DNA of 64,000 nucleotides from Leptospira fluminis (GCF_004771275.1 NZ_RQEV01000007.1:248001-312000); one strand, 5' to 3'. Numbered from the stretch's first letter, positions 1-11,156 are shown. The notes: generated by a model not told the origin, from the sequence alone. Numbers and translations: made by a program.

Positions 1-1797
1 AAGGGCAAATTCGTCTCCTCTTCCGACGAAACCATCTCCAAATTTCTGGAAGGAAAGAAGTTGGACTCTCTCAAAGTGGGATCGAGACTCCAACACGCAG
101 GGAAATATTTCTATCTTACCAAGATTTCGTACGAAAACCAGGGTCTCAGCAAATTGGATCTGAAATTCGTACTCATGATAGACGAGACGGAATTACACGA
201 GTCGACACGTAATCTTTGGATCTATTGCGGAATCATCGCCTTATTGGTATTTGGCGGTATTCTAGTCGCTTCCTATCTCTTCTCCAGAGATATCATTCAC
301 GCGGTCAAGGCGTTGAATTTCGCGATGAAAAACCCGGCCGAGGACGAATCCAAGATCGTCGACCTGGAACGCTCCGACGAGTTGGGAGAAATGGGAGAAG
401 TCTTCGTAAACATGAAGAAGGATCTTCTGGACCACCAACTTTTCCTGGAAAAGAAAGTGGAGGAAAAAACCCACGAACTGCAGGAGACTCTGACGGAGGT
501 GCAAGCCCTGAAAGAGAAACAGGACGGGGATTATTATCTGACTTCCCTCCTTCTCCGACCTTTAGCGAATCTGAAATACGACGGACCCTCCACCAAGATC
601 CACGCGGTACTCAAGCAGAAGAAGACTTTCACGTTCCGGAAGCGGGAAGCGGATATAGGCGGGGACTTGGTTTCCATCAGCGAAATCAATCTTTACGGAA
701 TCAAATATCTGGTGTTTATGAACTCGGACGCGATGGGGAAATCCATTCAGGGCGCCGGTGGAGCGCTTGTGATGGGGACCGTATTCAAGGCGATTCTTAC
801 TCGGACCCAACTCTCCCGAAGGAACCAACGCAAAACTCCGGAGAAATGGCTCAAGGATTGTTATACGGAGTTACAGAACGTATTCGAAACCTTCGACGGC
901 ACCATGCTCGTCTCTGCCCTGATCTGTCTTTTGGACGAGGAAACGGGGGCCCTTTATTCTTTGAACGCGGAGCACCCGAATATGGTCCTGTATCGGGACG
1001 CGAAGGCAACCTTCCTGGATCCTGAGATGGCGCTCCGAAAATTGGGCTTTTCCGAAAATACCACCGAGCCGTTGGTGCGGGTGTACAAACTGGAAAAAGG
1101 AGACGTGCTATTTCTCGGTTCCGACGGAAAGGACGATATCATTCTTTCGGATCCTTCCAAAAAAGAATCGGCGATGAACGAGGACGAATATCTATTTCTT
1201 CGCTTCGTAGAACTTTCCAAAGGAAACCTGGAGGACCTCGAGAGACTCATCTCCGCGGCGGGAGAAATTTCGGACGATTTGAGTCTGATGCGTATCGGTT
1301 ATAAGGAATCCTCCGTACCTGTAGCCGCCAAAAATCTTCCGGAAGAATACAATCGCCTGTTGCAGGAAGGAATCCGGGAATACAAAAAAGGAAACTTCGA
1401 AACCACCAAGTCCTTGTTCCAAAAAGCCATAGCCCTCGACGATACGGACCCTGCTTTGCATAAACAGTTGGCCCGGATCTGTATCAACTCCAAGGAATAC
1501 GAAGATGGAGTGAAACACTGCGAGAATTATCTGGCAAGAGTGCCGTTCGACAACGAGTACATTTTTTACACTTCCTACGCACTCAGAAAAACGAAGGACT
1601 ATTGGAGGTCCCTGGAGTTCGCAGAGAAGTTACGTTCCCGGGAGCCGGAAAACATCCGAAACCTAAAACATCTAGTCGCGCTTTACCGATTAACCGGTAG
1701 CCGCACTCAGTTCCGAAACACGATCTCCTATTTAAAGGCGATTCTGGCGCGTAGAAATTCGGAGAGAACGGATAGCGGAGAACCGGTGCTGGCCTAA
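1..1797 (+). CDS. SpoIIE-type PP2C phosphatase with HAMP and TPR (5' partial)
   Basis: The frame is open from base 1, so the gene begins upstream of the window. What is visible is the end of a periplasmic sensor part, one membrane segment (about bases 205-290), a HAMP-like linker, a coiled coil (about 420-520), a SpoIIE/RsbU-type PP2C phosphatase domain (about 560-1300) and a C-terminal TPR-like region (about 1330-1740). Phosphatase hallmarks are IGGDLVSISE, the NAEHPN stretch and the terminal SDDLSLMRIG, which matches the family's DD-T/S-L metal-binding end. Proteins of this type dephosphorylate STAS anti-anti-sigma factors in response to a signal. A STAS protein sits two genes downstream (2769), which supports a partner-switching role. 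No anti-sigma kinase is visible here. The domain calls are firm; the target is inferred. Confidence 0.85.
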   Translation, partial: KGKFVSSSDETISKFLEGKKLDSLKVGSRLQHAGKYFYLTKISYENQGLSKLDLKFVLMIDETELHESTRNLWIYCGIIALLVFGGILVASYLFSRDIIHAVKALNFAMKNPAEDESKIVDLERSDELGEMGEVFVNMKKDLLDHQLFLEKKVEEKTHELQETLTEVQALKEKQDGDYYLTSLLLRPLANLKYDGPSTKIHAVLKQKKTFTFRKREADIGGDLVSISEINLYGIKYLVFMNSDAMGKSIQGAGGALVMGTVFKAILTRTQLSRRNQRKTPEKWLKDCYTELQNVFETFDGTMLVSALICLLDEETGALYSLNAEHPNMVLYRDAKATFLDPEMALRKLGFSENTTEPLVRVYKLEKGDVLFLGSDGKDDIILSDPSKKESAMNEDEYLFLRFVELSKGNLEDLERLISAAGEISDDLSLMRIGYKESSVPVAAKNLPEEYNRLLQEGIREYKKGNFETTKSLFQKAIALDDTDPALHKQLARICINSKEYEDGVKHCENYLARVPFDNEYIFYTSYALRKTKDYWRSLEFAEKLRSREPENIRNLKHLVALYRLTGSRTQFRNTISYLKAILARRNSERTDSGEPVLA

Positions 1798-1873
1798 AAG
1801 TCTTTCTGATATTTCTTTCTCGGCTCTTTTTTTCGTATCCGTCCGGCGGAAACAGGTTTCTTATTGGTAATCC

Positions 1874-2776
1874 ATGCCGTCGGAAAAGCTACAGAACCTG
1901 CAATCCGTTCTGGTGGTCGTAAAACGTACCAAGTACGAATTGGATGTGGAGACGTACGGCTCCGTTGAGGAATACGAACGAATAGCGGCACTGCAAAACA
2001 ATTCCTTCCGTCGGGTTTACGAATCCCACCTTCGACAATTGGAAAGTAGGAAACGAATCCAGGAAATTTTTCCGAACGCAGTCCTCATTTTTCGGGAGGG
2101 GTTGGAGGAAGTGGACATCGCCTCCTTCGATTTGATCATCGCCCTGGGAGGGGACAATCATTTCACATATGTGGCACACCACGCAGTCGAGAATCTGGTA
2201 CTCGGTTGCAATTCCGACCCTGCGACTTCCGTAGGCGCCCTGCTCTCCTTTCACGTCGAAGATATAGAGACTTCCTTAAAGAACGGCTGGACGGACGCCA
2301 AAATCGAAAAATGGCCTCTGATCAACGTCAGAATCGAATACCCGGACGGCAGAACGGTAAAAACCTTCCAGGGAGTCAGCGAGATTTCCATCCGGAACAA
2401 TAGTCCGGATCTAACGAGTCGCTTTCTGATTTCCCATCAGGGGAAAGCGGAAGAGCAGAAATGCTCCGGCTTACTCGTATATACCGGAGCCGGCTCGACA
2501 GGCTGGGTTATGTCTTGCGAAAACAGAGACGTAAGTTTTGACAAGCAGAAGCCCTATTTCAAAGTGTACTGTAGGGAACTTCGTAAGAAAGAAAACGTAA
2601 AATATAAATTGGATCATTTTACTGTAAAAGAATCGTTTCGTCTAATATCCGAAATGTGGGGTGGAATTTCGATCGATTCCTTAGCGGAAAGAATCTACGA
2701 TTTTCCTCCCGGAGCTAGGGCCGATTTTTCCGTTTCCCCCAAACGATTGCAAGTGGTAGTAAAAAACAATGGATAG
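1874..2776 (+). CDS. NAD kinase-like protein with altered GGD motif
   Basis: The 300-residue protein has the layout of the ATP-NAD kinase/diacylglycerol kinase fold: a Rossmann-like N-terminus, LGGDNHF at residues 91-97 where NAD kinases have GGDG(T/S), and YTGAGSTGW near 203-211 where they have TP-TGSTAY. NAD kinases phosphorylate NAD to NADP in the cytoplasm. Here the Gly and Thr after GGD are Asn and His, so the phosphate-donor site is unusual and activity cannot be assumed. It lies between a SpoIIE-type phosphatase and a STAS gene and overlaps the latter by 8 bases, so all three are probably cotranscribed. The fold assignment is good; whether it acts on NAD or another substrate is open. 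Confidence 0.7.
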   Translation: MPSEKLQNLQSVLVVVKRTKYELDVETYGSVEEYERIAALQNNSFRRVYESHLRQLESRKRIQEIFPNAVLIFREGLEEVDIASFDLIIALGGDNHFTYVAHHAVENLVLGCNSDPATSVGALLSFHVEDIETSLKNGWTDAKIEKWPLINVRIEYPDGRTVKTFQGVSEISIRNNSPDLTSRFLISHQGKAEEQKCSGLLVYTGAGSTGWVMSCENRDVSFDKQKPYFKVYCRELRKKENVKYKLDHFTVKESFRLISEMWGGISIDSLAERIYDFPPGARADFSVSPKRLQVVVKNNG

Positions 2777-3113
2777 TTTAACCGTCCTAGAGCAGGAAGC
2801 AGGGAGCAATATCATAGTCTATCTGGTATCCGGAAGACTGGACGAATCCACTTTCCCGATTTTTAAAGAGCAGGTCTTGGACGTCTCCCACGCGAACAGC
2901 ACCGTGTTGAACCTTTCCGATCTGAAATATATCTCTAGTTCCGGCATTCGTGCCATCTTCGAACTAAAGAACCGCCTTACTCAAGAGGGGAAACGTCTGG
3001 TCCTCACGGAGGCGGGAGAAAAAGTGATTCAAATCTTCAACCTGCTCGGGCTGTGGAAACCGTTCTCCCATTTTGAAAAGGAGGAAGATGCGATCGCGGC
3101 CTGTCTGAAGTAA
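2769..3113 (+). CDS. STAS-domain anti-sigma factor antagonist
   Basis: A 114-residue single STAS domain of the SpoIIAA/RsbV type. The motif [19 protein letters not shown] at about residues 48-66 holds the loop whose serine (Ser57 by position) is normally phosphorylated by an anti-sigma kinase and dephosphorylated by an SpoIIE/RsbU phosphatase. The family's usual Asp before SSG is Ser here. The length is normal for the family. The start codon overlaps the end of the NAD-kinase-like gene by 8 bases, indicating translational coupling. The SpoIIE-type phosphatase at the start of the window is the natural partner. The downstream sigma factor or other target is not in the window. Confidence 0.88.
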   Translation: MDSLTVLEQEAGSNIIVYLVSGRLDESTFPIFKEQVLDVSHANSTVLNLSDLKYISSSGIRAIFELKNRLTQEGKRLVLTEAGEKVIQIFNLLGLWKPFSHFEKEEDAIAACLK

Positions 3114-3163
3114 TTTCCGGCCCCCACCCTTCACGATACCACGAAGCCAACCTATTGAATCGA

Positions 3164-3661
3164 ATGGACCGAACCCCACGCACTCCCTTTTATAAAATCC
3201 TCTTCGCCCTAGGTTGGGGATCCTTGGCGTTTTTTCTGCCTCTCTTCGGAGTGGCGTACTGGGAAAATCGGAACTTACAATCCGTGTACGACGGCCTTTC
3301 CTCCTCAGGCCCGAAAGAGTTCGGGGTGTTGATGGAGAACTCTCGACTGGAGAAATTCGGACGTCCCGTGCACCTCTACACGTATCTAGTACCCGACGAA
3401 ACGGGCAAGAAACACGAGGTTACCGAGGAAGTTGACGACCTTACCCAAAGAAGAATGAGAGTCGGAGATACGATCCTTGTGAGACGCCAGACTTGGGTAA
3501 GTCTGGGCAAGAATAGGATCCTTTCTAGAATCGTCGGAAATCGGGCCCCTGCTCCGAGCTTTCATTTTCTGGAAGGTCTTTTTGCGGCGGGAATCGTCTA
3601 TTCCTTGTTCTTGGTCGGAATGGGAGCGTATTATCGCGCCTTCAAGGCGAAGGCAGAGTAG
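3164..3661 (+). CDS. Membrane protein with two transmembrane segments
   Basis: A protein of about 165 residues with a hydrophobic segment near the N-terminus (FALGWGSLAFFLPLFGVAY), a soluble middle of about 95 residues, and a second segment near the C-terminus (LFAAGIVYSLFLVGMGAYY). The middle has a beta-rich look with the stretch GDTILVRR, reminiscent of DUF3592-type proteins, but I do not recognise a family with confidence. The ATG at 3164 was preferred to the in-frame TTG nine bases upstream; neither has a clear ribosome binding site. It follows the STAS gene by about 50 bases on the same strand. Its 3' end overlaps the convergent gene at 3642 by 20 bases. Confidence 0.65.
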   Translation: MDRTPRTPFYKILFALGWGSLAFFLPLFGVAYWENRNLQSVYDGLSSSGPKEFGVLMENSRLEKFGRPVHLYTYLVPDETGKKHEVTEEVDDLTQRRMRVGDTILVRRQTWVSLGKNRILSRIVGNRAPAPSFHFLEGLFAAGIVYSLFLVGMGAYYRAFKAKAE

Positions 3662-4166
3662 TGTTGAAGATACTTTCCTTCTGAAAGACCAACTGGACTT
3701 GAAACGGTTCCTGGATGTACCTAGCGGGATTCACTTCATAGGAAACAAAACAATAGTATTTCTCATAGACCACTATGTACATGTATTCCTTGAATTTCAG
3801 ATATTTCATCTGGGATCGGATTCCTCTCATCCAGATGGAGTCTTCGAAGACTCTTTCATACTTCACGGAGGCGGAAGTCACTTTCTTCAGTTCTTCCGGA
3901 GTCATCTTATCCGGATCCCTCTTACGCATCTCCAATTTTAAATGGCGGATGAGATTGTATTCCAGCTTGGCCTTTTCTACGATGTCCGGATTCGGAAGGG
4001 TCTTAAAATAGTACTCGTAGTATTCACGGTCCAGGGACTTTCCGTCGCGATGGCTCTCCCCTTCTTCCTGCAAGGGTTTGGGATCGGATCCCGCCGTCTG
4101 TGCGAAGCCGGGAACGATCCCTAAAATCAGAATGGAAAAGCAGATCAATTGGAGTGGAATCCGCAT
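3642..4166 (-). CDS. Secreted protein of unknown function
   Basis: A 174-residue protein with an N-terminal signal peptide (MRIPLQLICFSILILGIVPGFAQ, cleavage expected after the Ala-Gln region), so it is likely periplasmic or outer-envelope. The mature part is charged and rich in Lys, Glu and Tyr, with EYYEYYFKTLPNPD and later YMYIVVYEKYY. I see no known domain. It lies 61 bases downstream of htpG on the same strand and could be read through from the Bat-htpG operon. It overlaps the convergent membrane-protein gene by 20 bases. Confidence 0.6.
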   Translation of the reverse strand: MRIPLQLICFSILILGIVPGFAQTAGSDPKPLQEEGESHRDGKSLDREYYEYYFKTLPNPDIVEKAKLEYNLIRHLKLEMRKRDPDKMTPEELKKVTSASVKYERVFEDSIWMRGIRSQMKYLKFKEYMYIVVYEKYYCFVSYEVNPARYIQEPFQVQLVFQKESIFNTTLPSP

Positions 4167-4227
4167 ACCGGTACCATTAAAAGAGATATCGGCAGGGTTC
4201 GGGTTTTCCCCCCTTTTTTTCGCGGTT

Positions 4228-6057
4228 TTATCCCTCGGAAAGCTCTTCCAAAAGTTCCCTTTCCCGGCGCAGCATGGCCGAGACCTCGTCTTCGCCTAAC
4301 AATTTGGCTCCCAGCAAGGCCATATCGTACACCGACTTTGCGATCTTTTCCGCTCGCTCCGGCCGGAGACCTTTGCTGAGATTCAAAAGATTCCGGACGA
4401 GTTTGGACCGACGATTGACCAGCAACGTATGGTTTCTTAGCAGGTCGTTGGATTTCTGTCCGTAAATCTGGCCCATTTCCGCCAACCGGCGCAGGTGTTC
4501 CGGCAAGAGGATTACGGCCGGAACCTCCTCGGACTTGAGGGCTTCCGAGCGTATCTCCAGACCTTCTCTTCCTACAGCCTTGCCGAAGATTTCCTGGATT
4601 CGATCGGCTTCCGTTTTGTTATCCGCATCCGCTAAGCCGGGAGAGGAATCCTTGTCCAAGGTTTGTTCCGCGAGTTCGGAATCCACTCTTTGGAATTTCC
4701 AGTCAGGATTCTTACTCTCCAAAAATTGTAGGAAATGGTTGTCTATCCTGGAATCCACCAAGATGGCCTCCAAACCCTGGGTTTTCAAAAGATCCATATA
4801 AACGGAGGACAATTCCGTTTCGTTCGCGTAATAGATCTTTCCCAAATTCTTTTCCTGATTGCGGAGTACGTAATCCTCTAATCGAATCAATTCGTCGTTA
4901 GAGGAACGGAAGAAAACCAGATCCTTGGCGGCCTCGTAGAATTTTTCGTCCGTCATCAGTCCGTACTTCACGAATAGGGAAATTTCGTCCCAGTTTTTTC
5001 GGAAGGCCTCGGAATCCTTTTTGAATTCCTCCTGGATCTTATCCGCGACCTTTTTGACGATATGCGCGGATATCTTTTTTACCAGCGGATCATTTTGCAG
5101 ATAGGAACGCGAAACGTTGAGAGGTAAATCGGGTATATCCAAGGTACCCTGCAGAACGGTTAGGAACTGAGGCACCAGCTCCTTCGCCTCGTCGGAAACG
5201 AATACGTGATTGCAGTACAACTTGATTCCCATCCGATTCGCGTCCAGCTCGTGACGCAATTTCGGAAAGTACAGGATTCCCTGGAGTCGAAACGGATAAT
5301 CCACATTGAGATGAACGTGAAAGAGGGGTTCTCCCGCAAACGGAAACAGATACCGGTAAAACTCCTCATAGTCCTCTTTTTTCAAGGAGGAAGGAGCCGC
5401 GCTCCAAAGCGGATTCTTCTTATTGGCTTGTTCCCCTTTGACGAAAATGGAAACCGGAAGAAAATCGCAGTACTTGCGCACCAGTTCCTTCAATTTCCAA
5501 GCGTCCAAGTACTCTCCGGAATCCGGATCCAAAAACAGAACGATCTTTGTACCTCGGGATTCCTTTTCCTCCGTTTTCAGCGTAAATTCGGTGCCCGATT
5601 CGCTTTCCCAAACGACTCCGACGGATCCTTTTCGATAGGACTTCGTTTCGATCCGAACCTTGGCGGAAACCATGAAAGAGGAGTAGAATCCCAGCCCGAA
5701 ATGTCCGATGATCTCGGGTTTTTCCCCCTCGCCTTGGTATTTCTTTACGAATTCCTCGGCTCCGGAAAAAGCGATCTGGTTGATGTATTTTCGGACTTCT
5801 TCCTCGGTCATCCCGATTCCGTTATCCTCGATCGTTAAGGTCCGCGCGGTCTGATCGAAATCTATATCGATCCGGTAGTCGGTTCCTCCGTCGAACTCCT
5901 CGTTAAGGGAAATCTTTCTAAGTTTGGAGATCGCATCCGATGCGTTGGAAACCAATTCCCTTAGAAAGATGTCTTTTTCGGAATATAACCATTTTTTAAT
6001 GATTGGAAAAATATTCTCCGTTTCTACGGAGATTCTGCCTTTAATTTCTTCGCTCAT
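4228..6057 (-). CDS. htpG: Chaperone HtpG (Hsp90)
   Basis: A 609-residue bacterial Hsp90 of normal length. The N-terminal GHKL ATPase has the expected motifs: [14 protein letters not shown] near residue 35, DNGIGM near 80 and [13 protein letters not shown] near 120. The middle and C-terminal dimerisation domains follow. HtpG is a cytoplasmic ATP-dependent chaperone. Its ATG overlaps the stop of batD by four bases (ATGA), so it is the last gene of the moxR-bat operon rather than an independent heat-shock unit. htpG of L. interrogans is reported on chromosome II and needed for virulence (from memory). The coupling to Bat genes suggests a linked stress function, which is inference. Confidence 0.97.
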   Translation of the reverse strand: MSEEIKGRISVETENIFPIIKKWLYSEKDIFLRELVSNASDAISKLRKISLNEEFDGGTDYRIDIDFDQTARTLTIEDNGIGMTEEEVRKYINQIAFSGAEEFVKKYQGEGEKPEIIGHFGLGFYSSFMVSAKVRIETKSYRKGSVGVVWESESGTEFTLKTEEKESRGTKIVLFLDPDSGEYLDAWKLKELVRKYCDFLPVSIFVKGEQANKKNPLWSAAPSSLKKEDYEEFYRYLFPFAGEPLFHVHLNVDYPFRLQGILYFPKLRHELDANRMGIKLYCNHVFVSDEAKELVPQFLTVLQGTLDIPDLPLNVSRSYLQNDPLVKKISAHIVKKVADKIQEEFKKDSEAFRKNWDEISLFVKYGLMTDEKFYEAAKDLVFFRSSNDELIRLEDYVLRNQEKNLGKIYYANETELSSVYMDLLKTQGLEAILVDSRIDNHFLQFLESKNPDWKFQRVDSELAEQTLDKDSSPGLADADNKTEADRIQEIFGKAVGREGLEIRSEALKSEEVPAVILLPEHLRRLAEMGQIYGQKSNDLLRNHTLLVNRRSKLVRNLLNLSKGLRPERAEKIAKSVYDMALLGAKLLGEDEVSAMLRRERELLEELSEG

Positions 6058-7652
6058 ATAGTTTCGTTTTGCCTTAGGTCGCCTAAAATCCTTTCCGCGG
6101 ATCCGAGGAGTCGGATTTTAGAGACCGGATCCAGTTTGGAATACATCTCGGTTAGAGCCTTTTCCCTTGATTTACAATCGGCCAATAAGGCCGCTTCGTC
6201 CTCGGAAAGCCCTTTGGCGAGAACCGAATGCTTCAATACCAAACCTCTTTTGGATCCGATCCATTCGTCAAGTCGTTTCAAAGTCTCCGCACGCTTTCCG
6301 ATCTTCTTCCATCGATACAGACCCAGGTAAACCGCACACAAAACCGTCAACGCCCCAAAACCTGCAAACCACCATTTCCAGCCGGAGCCTTCCCGTTTTT
6401 CCGCACTGTACTCGGAAAGCGCCGGCGCCGGTGGCCCGACTTTTACCGTAGGAAGGGAAATGGAAAGCCGAGAATAGTTCCCTTGGTAAGGATCAAAATA
6501 TACGAAGGAAAGCGGCCCACGGTTCCAGTTGCCTTGCTTTTGCGGCAGGACGGAATACGTGTAGGAATAATTCAGCCGGAAACCGTATTCTCCTGGATCC
6601 AATTCCTTGAATTCGCGCTGTGGAACGGATTGCACCAAGGTGATCTCCGGAAAACAATCCGGGGACCCGCAGGAAGATCGGATCGGATCCTGGACGGGAG
6701 CCAAATTTCCTTTTCCTTGCAAGGTCAATTTGAGTAGAAAGGGTTCGCCTAACCTGGAATCGACGGGCGAACCCCCCGTCTCGATTTTGAACCGGCCTAC
6801 CGCTCCGCTAAAATTCGAGGGAGCTAAAGGCAAAGGTTTTACTCGGATTTTTCCCGGAATACTACGCATGGTCCGCATATGAAAATAGGATTGTAACTGT
6901 CCTTCCAGATGAAAGGAGGTGGATCCTAAGGAATACTCTCCCGGCTTTAAAGGGGTCAGCACGAAGAATTCCTTGTTATAGGGAAAGGTTTCGTACGGCA
7001 CTCCGTCGTAAAGTACGGTTTCCGGAATATTCAGACTCATGCCGGAGAGGATTTCGCTCCTGAAATACGGGAATTCTATGGAGCTGGACGGATCACGGTC
7101 GAAATACGGACGTATCGAATTTCTATAATATAGCGCATAGAATCCGAGCATCGGTTGCCCCGTCCAGACTTCCTTTTTATCCAATTGAAAGACCACTTTC
7201 AGGTCCCCGTCCGCCGGTCCCTCCTCGCTCTCGTTGGAGAAAAATCTGCTCCAAATCGAACCTGGACCTTTCGGATTGGAAGGTTTTGCTCCGAACTCTA
7301 TGACCAAGGAGGCGGAACGAATCCGTTTGCCGTCCAATTCGAGGGAGATTTCCGGAACCTCGTATTTTCCCGGCCCGGAAACCACTAGCCTATATTTCAG
7401 CATTTTCTTTCGATACGCTTTATAGTTCAGGATGGTCGTGTTGTCTTCCATCCCCCAATACACCGCTTTGATTCCCTTTCCGTGAAATTCCTTTTCGAGC
7501 AGTCGGACCTGAGTGGCGCCTTCCAATTCGAAAACCGCGAAGACGGGATCCCCCAATTCCGCTCTGGACTGGCTGAGATAAAATTTGGGCTCGCCCGCGA
7601 CGACCGGAACGGACAATAGTAGAAGAAGAAAAAGAAGGCCCTTTCGATTCAC
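6054..7652 (-). CDS. batD: BatD-like oxygen tolerance protein
   Basis: A protein of about 532 residues with a signal peptide ([20 protein letters not shown]), a large extracytoplasmic beta-rich region, a transmembrane segment near residue 420 ([20 protein letters not shown]) and a cytoplasmic tail. This is the BatD (DUF11-like) architecture of the Bacteroides aerotolerance family. The GTG at 7652 was chosen: its GTGA overlaps the batBC stop and GGGAGG lies about nine bases upstream. BatD is thought to act with BatA/BatB vWA proteins at the inner membrane. It is followed by htpG with a four-base overlap. The family assignment rests on architecture and operon context. Confidence 0.85.
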   Translation of the reverse strand: MNRKGLLFLLLLLSVPVVAGEPKFYLSQSRAELGDPVFAVFELEGATQVRLLEKEFHGKGIKAVYWGMEDNTTILNYKAYRKKMLKYRLVVSGPGKYEVPEISLELDGKRIRSASLVIEFGAKPSNPKGPGSIWSRFFSNESEEGPADGDLKVVFQLDKKEVWTGQPMLGFYALYYRNSIRPYFDRDPSSSIEFPYFRSEILSGMSLNIPETVLYDGVPYETFPYNKEFFVLTPLKPGEYSLGSTSFHLEGQLQSYFHMRTMRSIPGKIRVKPLPLAPSNFSGAVGRFKIETGGSPVDSRLGEPFLLKLTLQGKGNLAPVQDPIRSSCGSPDCFPEITLVQSVPQREFKELDPGEYGFRLNYSYTYSVLPQKQGNWNRGPLSFVYFDPYQGNYSRLSISLPTVKVGPPAPALSEYSAEKREGSGWKWWFAGFGALTVLCAVYLGLYRWKKIGKRAETLKRLDEWIGSKRGLVLKHSVLAKGLSEDEAALLADCKSREKALTEMYSKLDPVSKIRLLGSAERILGDLRQNETI

Positions 7653-9352
7653 CAAAAGACCTCCCGGTTTCTGGAGCCTATGCTCTTCCGTTTGACCGCG
7701 TTTAAGTCCAGTGAATCCATCATCTTTTCCAATTCGGACTCGGACTTGGAATTCTTGTTTCCTTCCTTCCCGTTACCCTGCGGTTGTTCCTTCGTTTCCG
7801 AGCTTGCCGACGGGCCGCCCTGCCCTTCCGTTTGCCTGGATTCTCCGGTTTTGTCCTTCGTAAGATCCGCTTGTCCGTTCTTTTGCGGCGGTGGAGGAAG
7901 TTTTCGTAGCCATTCCAAATTTTTTCTGGCGACTTCCTGCTTCGGGTTCTCTTTGAGAGAACGCATATAATTCTCCGCAGCCCGCTTTCGATCGCCTAAC
8001 TGTAGATAGATGTTTCCTAAATTGTAATACGCTTTGGAGCGTAAAGAATTGTCCTTGGACTCCAGCGCTTTTTCGAAATTCCGTAGGGATTGCTCCAGAT
8101 CTCCGGCCTTGTATCTGGAGGATCCTCGATTGTATTCCAATCTGGGATCTCCCGGAAAATAGGATTCCGCCTCCTTGTATTTTTCCAAGGCATTCGGAAA
8201 ATTCCCTTGTTCGTACGCCTGCTTGCCTTCCTGGATCCGATTGCCTCCCGGATCCAATTCCACGGCCGATACTCCGGCCGGAAACGATAGGTAGAAAAAT
8301 CCGACTAGAAGAAGCGCGGCGAATTTCCGAGAAAGATACTTTCCGTATCGTCCCCAGGCTTCCAAGAAAAAGAAATCGAAGAGCAAAAGGAGGACCGCGG
8401 GAAGAAGAAGTTTCCGGACTCCTTCCGACCGCCTTAGATTCGCGATTCTTTTCGTAGCATTCCGATCCATATTTCGTATCCTCGACTTCAGGTCCTCCGC
8501 GCTCGGACTAGTTCGATTCAAGGAGAGAAAGTCTCCGTGATTGGCTTCGGCCAATGACTTTAAAAAATCTTCGTTGGCTTTGGTCCGGACCACGCCGGGG
8601 GAGTGTTCGTAAGGTGCCAAGGATCCGTCTCGAGTCAAATATCCGCTCAGGACGGCGCCTTCGTCTTTGTACGCGATGGGTCCGCCTTCGGTCGTTCCCA
8701 CGGACCAAACGATGAGATCGGCCGGAAAACGGAACGGCCCCGGATCCTGCGCGTCTTCTCCATCCGTAACCAGTACCACTACTCGATTCCGAAAGACTCG
8801 GTTGGATTCCAGCATCTCTTCCGCCTTACGGAAAGCGGCTTCCAAATCGGTACCCCTGTCTCCCACCATATCCACATCCAATCCGCGAACGAAGTCCGAA
8901 AAAGTCCCTATGTCGGATGTCATAGGACAATAAACGAAAGGAGATGCCGCAAAGACGATCATTCCGAAGCGGTTCCCGGTCAATCCCGGCAAGACCCGCA
9001 ATATCGTTTCCTTTGCCCGTACGAGTCTGGTCGGAAACGTATCGACGGATTGCATGGAAAGACTTACGTCCGTTAGAAAGAGAAAGTCCACTCCGTACAG
9101 TGTCTCCTCCTCCTTAGACTTGGGACCCGAGTTCGGTTGAAAACTTAAAGAACAAAGAAATAGGGCGAGACCTATGCAAACTATCCGGAGGGCCACCAGA
9201 GGAACCGGAGGCATCTCGGCTTCCCGACCCAAACCAGGTAGGGCTCGGATCCACTTTTTCCATAAAAATAGGAAGAGAAAACGGACGAAAACATAGGAGG
9301 CATAGACGACGGCGATCAAAAGGAAAAAACGATGCAGAACCGTTTCGGTCAT
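7649..9352 (-). CDS. BatB-BatC fusion: vWA domain plus TPR
   Basis: A 567-residue inner-membrane protein. Two hydrophobic segments (about residues 7-30 and 50-70) precede a von Willebrand A domain with the MIDAS motif DVSLS at 95-99. A further membrane segment lies near 325. After it comes a second hydrophobic stretch ([20 protein letters not shown], signal-like), then a TPR region at about 385-480 and a Ser/Glu/Lys-rich tail. The first half matches BatB and the second BatC, which are separate genes in Bacteroides, so this is a fusion. ATG 9352 gives an ATGA overlap with batA and has GAGGT upstream. The TPR half probably lies in the periplasm, which is inference from the second hydrophobic stretch. 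Confidence 0.85.
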   Translation of the reverse strand: MTETVLHRFFLLIAVVYASYVFVRFLFLFLWKKWIRALPGLGREAEMPPVPLVALRIVCIGLALFLCSLSFQPNSGPKSKEEETLYGVDFLFLTDVSLSMQSVDTFPTRLVRAKETILRVLPGLTGNRFGMIVFAASPFVYCPMTSDIGTFSDFVRGLDVDMVGDRGTDLEAAFRKAEEMLESNRVFRNRVVVLVTDGEDAQDPGPFRFPADLIVWSVGTTEGGPIAYKDEGAVLSGYLTRDGSLAPYEHSPGVVRTKANEDFLKSLAEANHGDFLSLNRTSPSAEDLKSRIRNMDRNATKRIANLRRSEGVRKLLLPAVLLLLFDFFFLEAWGRYGKYLSRKFAALLLVGFFYLSFPAGVSAVELDPGGNRIQEGKQAYEQGNFPNALEKYKEAESYFPGDPRLEYNRGSSRYKAGDLEQSLRNFEKALESKDNSLRSKAYYNLGNIYLQLGDRKRAAENYMRSLKENPKQEVARKNLEWLRKLPPPPQKNGQADLTKDKTGESRQTEGQGGPSASSETKEQPQGNGKEGNKNSKSESELEKMMDSLDLNAVKRKSIGSRNREVFW

Positions 9353-10293
9353 ACGTAATACCTCAGGATCCAAGTCCTACAAAACAGATCCAAAGAAAGG
9401 ACCGCGAGAGCGCAGAGCAGATAATAAAGCGCATCCGTCTCCCGTACTTCCTCCGGTGGAAGAGAAAGCGGATCCTTTTCCAGCGCGTCTATCGCGGCAA
9501 GCACTTCCCTAAGTTGGCTCGTATCCTCCGCCCGATAAAAGATGCCTCCCGTCTTGGAGGAGAGTTCGGAGAGGATATCGAAATTGATCTCGTAAGATTG
9601 GTCCTCTTTTCCGATCCCTATGCAATAGATCTTGATTCCGATTCCGTCCGCGATTTCGGTGGCTGTGACCGGATCGATCCTACCCGTGTTGGAGACTCCG
9701 TCCGTGATCAGAACGATGACCCGCGACCTTGCCGGGGACTTTCTGAGGCGATACGAAGACAGGATCACCGCGTCTCCGATGGCTGTTCCTTGCTCGGGGA
9801 CCGTTTCCTCTTCGACCACTCCTAGGATTTCCTCCAAAGTCGCGCGATCGCTGGTAAGAGGGGATTGCAGGTATGCACCGCCCGCAAAAACGACCAGACC
9901 CACGCGATCGTTTTCCCTCTTTCGTATAAACTCTCTCAATAATTTTTTGGAAACTCCCAAACGAGTATCCGGCAGAAAGTCTCGGCTTCGGGACATGGAG
10001 CCGGAAACATCCAAGGCGAGCATGATATCCACACCCTTGGTTTCGTTGGGCAGAAAGCGATACGTCTTTCCGGGACCCGCCAAGGCGATCACGAGCAGAC
10101 TCAAAGCGATCGGTCGAAGAAGAGGAAACGTTTGGGAAAGGAATTTCGAAATCCCTTTTTTTCTCCGCACCGTATCTCCCGGCATTCTTAGTTCCGCGCG
10201 TAACGCGGGTCTTCCGTTCCAATAGGAAAATGCGGTCCAAAGCCATATCGGAACCAACAGAAAAAGATAAAGCGGTGATTCCCATTCCTTCAT
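9349..10293 (-). CDS. batA: BatA-like vWA membrane protein
   Basis: A 314-residue protein with N-terminal hydrophobic segments (about residues 8-25 and 58-74), a vWA domain whose MIDAS motif is DVSGS at 95-99, and a C-terminal membrane segment ([17 protein letters not shown]). This is the BatA layout. The start at 10293 (MKEWESPLY) gives an ATGA overlap with the upstream gene; a longer in-frame reading to 10527 exists but its added residues are a shadow of the neighbouring gene. Bat proteins are linked to oxidative-stress tolerance in other bacteria, and L. biflexa Bat mutants have been studied; the mechanism is not settled. Confidence 0.88.
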   Translation of the reverse strand: MKEWESPLYLFLLVPIWLWTAFSYWNGRPALRAELRMPGDTVRRKKGISKFLSQTFPLLRPIALSLLVIALAGPGKTYRFLPNETKGVDIMLALDVSGSMSRSRDFLPDTRLGVSKKLLREFIRKRENDRVGLVVFAGGAYLQSPLTSDRATLEEILGVVEEETVPEQGTAIGDAVILSSYRLRKSPARSRVIVLITDGVSNTGRIDPVTATEIADGIGIKIYCIGIGKEDQSYEINFDILSELSSKTGGIFYRAEDTSQLREVLAAIDALEKDPLSLPPEEVRETDALYYLLCALAVLSLDLFCRTWILRYYV

Positions 10294-11156
10294 TTCTGCA
10301 AAGCCTCTTTCCAGAAATCCAAGGCGACGATCGCCTCTTCTCTGGAAACGGTGGATTCCTGCGGAGAATACTGAGCCTTCTTCAGGAGACGTTCCCAGGC
10401 TACCGCTTCGTCTCCGTTTAAAGGAAAGGAGTCGTAAATACGCGAGAACAACTCCGACTCCGTTAGGTGGGCCGTAGGAGCGGATAATTTTTGCGAAACT
10501 GCTTCCCGGATCCATCCGGAGAGGCAACGGTAAAAGTCCCTGGCGGAAATCGGGTCGTTTTCCATCAGTTCGCTTATCATACTTTCATAGCGGAGAATCT
10601 TCGTAATCCAAGGATCCGCTTGTAGGATCGCATCCATAGGAGCCTTGGAACGCGTCTTGTGAAGATAATAGGCGTAGAGTGCGCCGACGAGCAAGGCAAC
10701 AATCCCCGCAATGAAACCCGCGAGTCTCCATCCGTACGGTCCGGAAAACGTATCCGGAGGGAGGATATCCTCCGGGGATTTGTCTTTTTCCTGTAGGGAG
10801 CTTTCCACCTTTAATGCGGCTTTCGAAACGATTTTCGCCCCCGCACTGTCCGTCCAGTTCAGAGGAAGTACGAACGTCCCTACGGAATAATAAGCGACTT
10901 CCAGACGGATCCTTCCCCCGTCCTTATTGGAAACGAATACTTCGAACAAAGGAAGATCCGGAGACTCCGGGTCCGGATATATTCCTAGGGAAGGAATCTC
11001 CGGAGAGAGGATTTCTCCTTCCGAAAATTCCAAAGTATAGACCGCTTTTTGTCCGATCTGCACGGCGTTCGGCGCCCACTCTTCCGTAAACGCCTCCAAG
11101 GAAGAAACGAAGAAGATACTACAGGATAGAAATGCACCGATGCAAAATCTTCTCAT
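10290..11156 (-). CDS. Bat-operon membrane protein, BatD/DUF4381-like
   Basis: A protein of about 288 residues: signal peptide ([23 protein letters not shown]), a beta-rich extracytoplasmic domain of about 120 residues, a transmembrane segment near residue 155 ([19 protein letters not shown]) and a helical cytoplasmic domain of about 110 residues. This resembles the short accessory proteins found between DUF58 and BatA genes in bat/moxR operons. The ATG at 11156 was preferred because it gives an ATGA overlap with the upstream stop and has GGTGG upstream; a GTG 12 bases earlier lacks a binding site. It probably works with the MoxR-Bat proteins; the exact role is unknown. Confidence 0.7.
   Translation of the reverse strand: MRRFCIGAFLSCSIFFVSSLEAFTEEWAPNAVQIGQKAVYTLEFSEGEILSPEIPSLGIYPDPESPDLPLFEVFVSNKDGGRIRLEVAYYSVGTFVLPLNWTDSAGAKIVSKAALKVESSLQEKDKSPEDILPPDTFSGPYGWRLAGFIAGIVALLVGALYAYYLHKTRSKAPMDAILQADPWITKILRYESMISELMENDPISARDFYRCLSGWIREAVSQKLSAPTAHLTESELFSRIYDSFPLNGDEAVAWERLLKKAQYSPQESTVSREEAIVALDFWKEALQK

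Noticed and set aside
10294..10527. Longer batA frame to 10527
   Set aside because: It would overlap the upstream gene by over 200 bases; the ATGA overlap at 10293 and the membrane segment right after it fit batA better.
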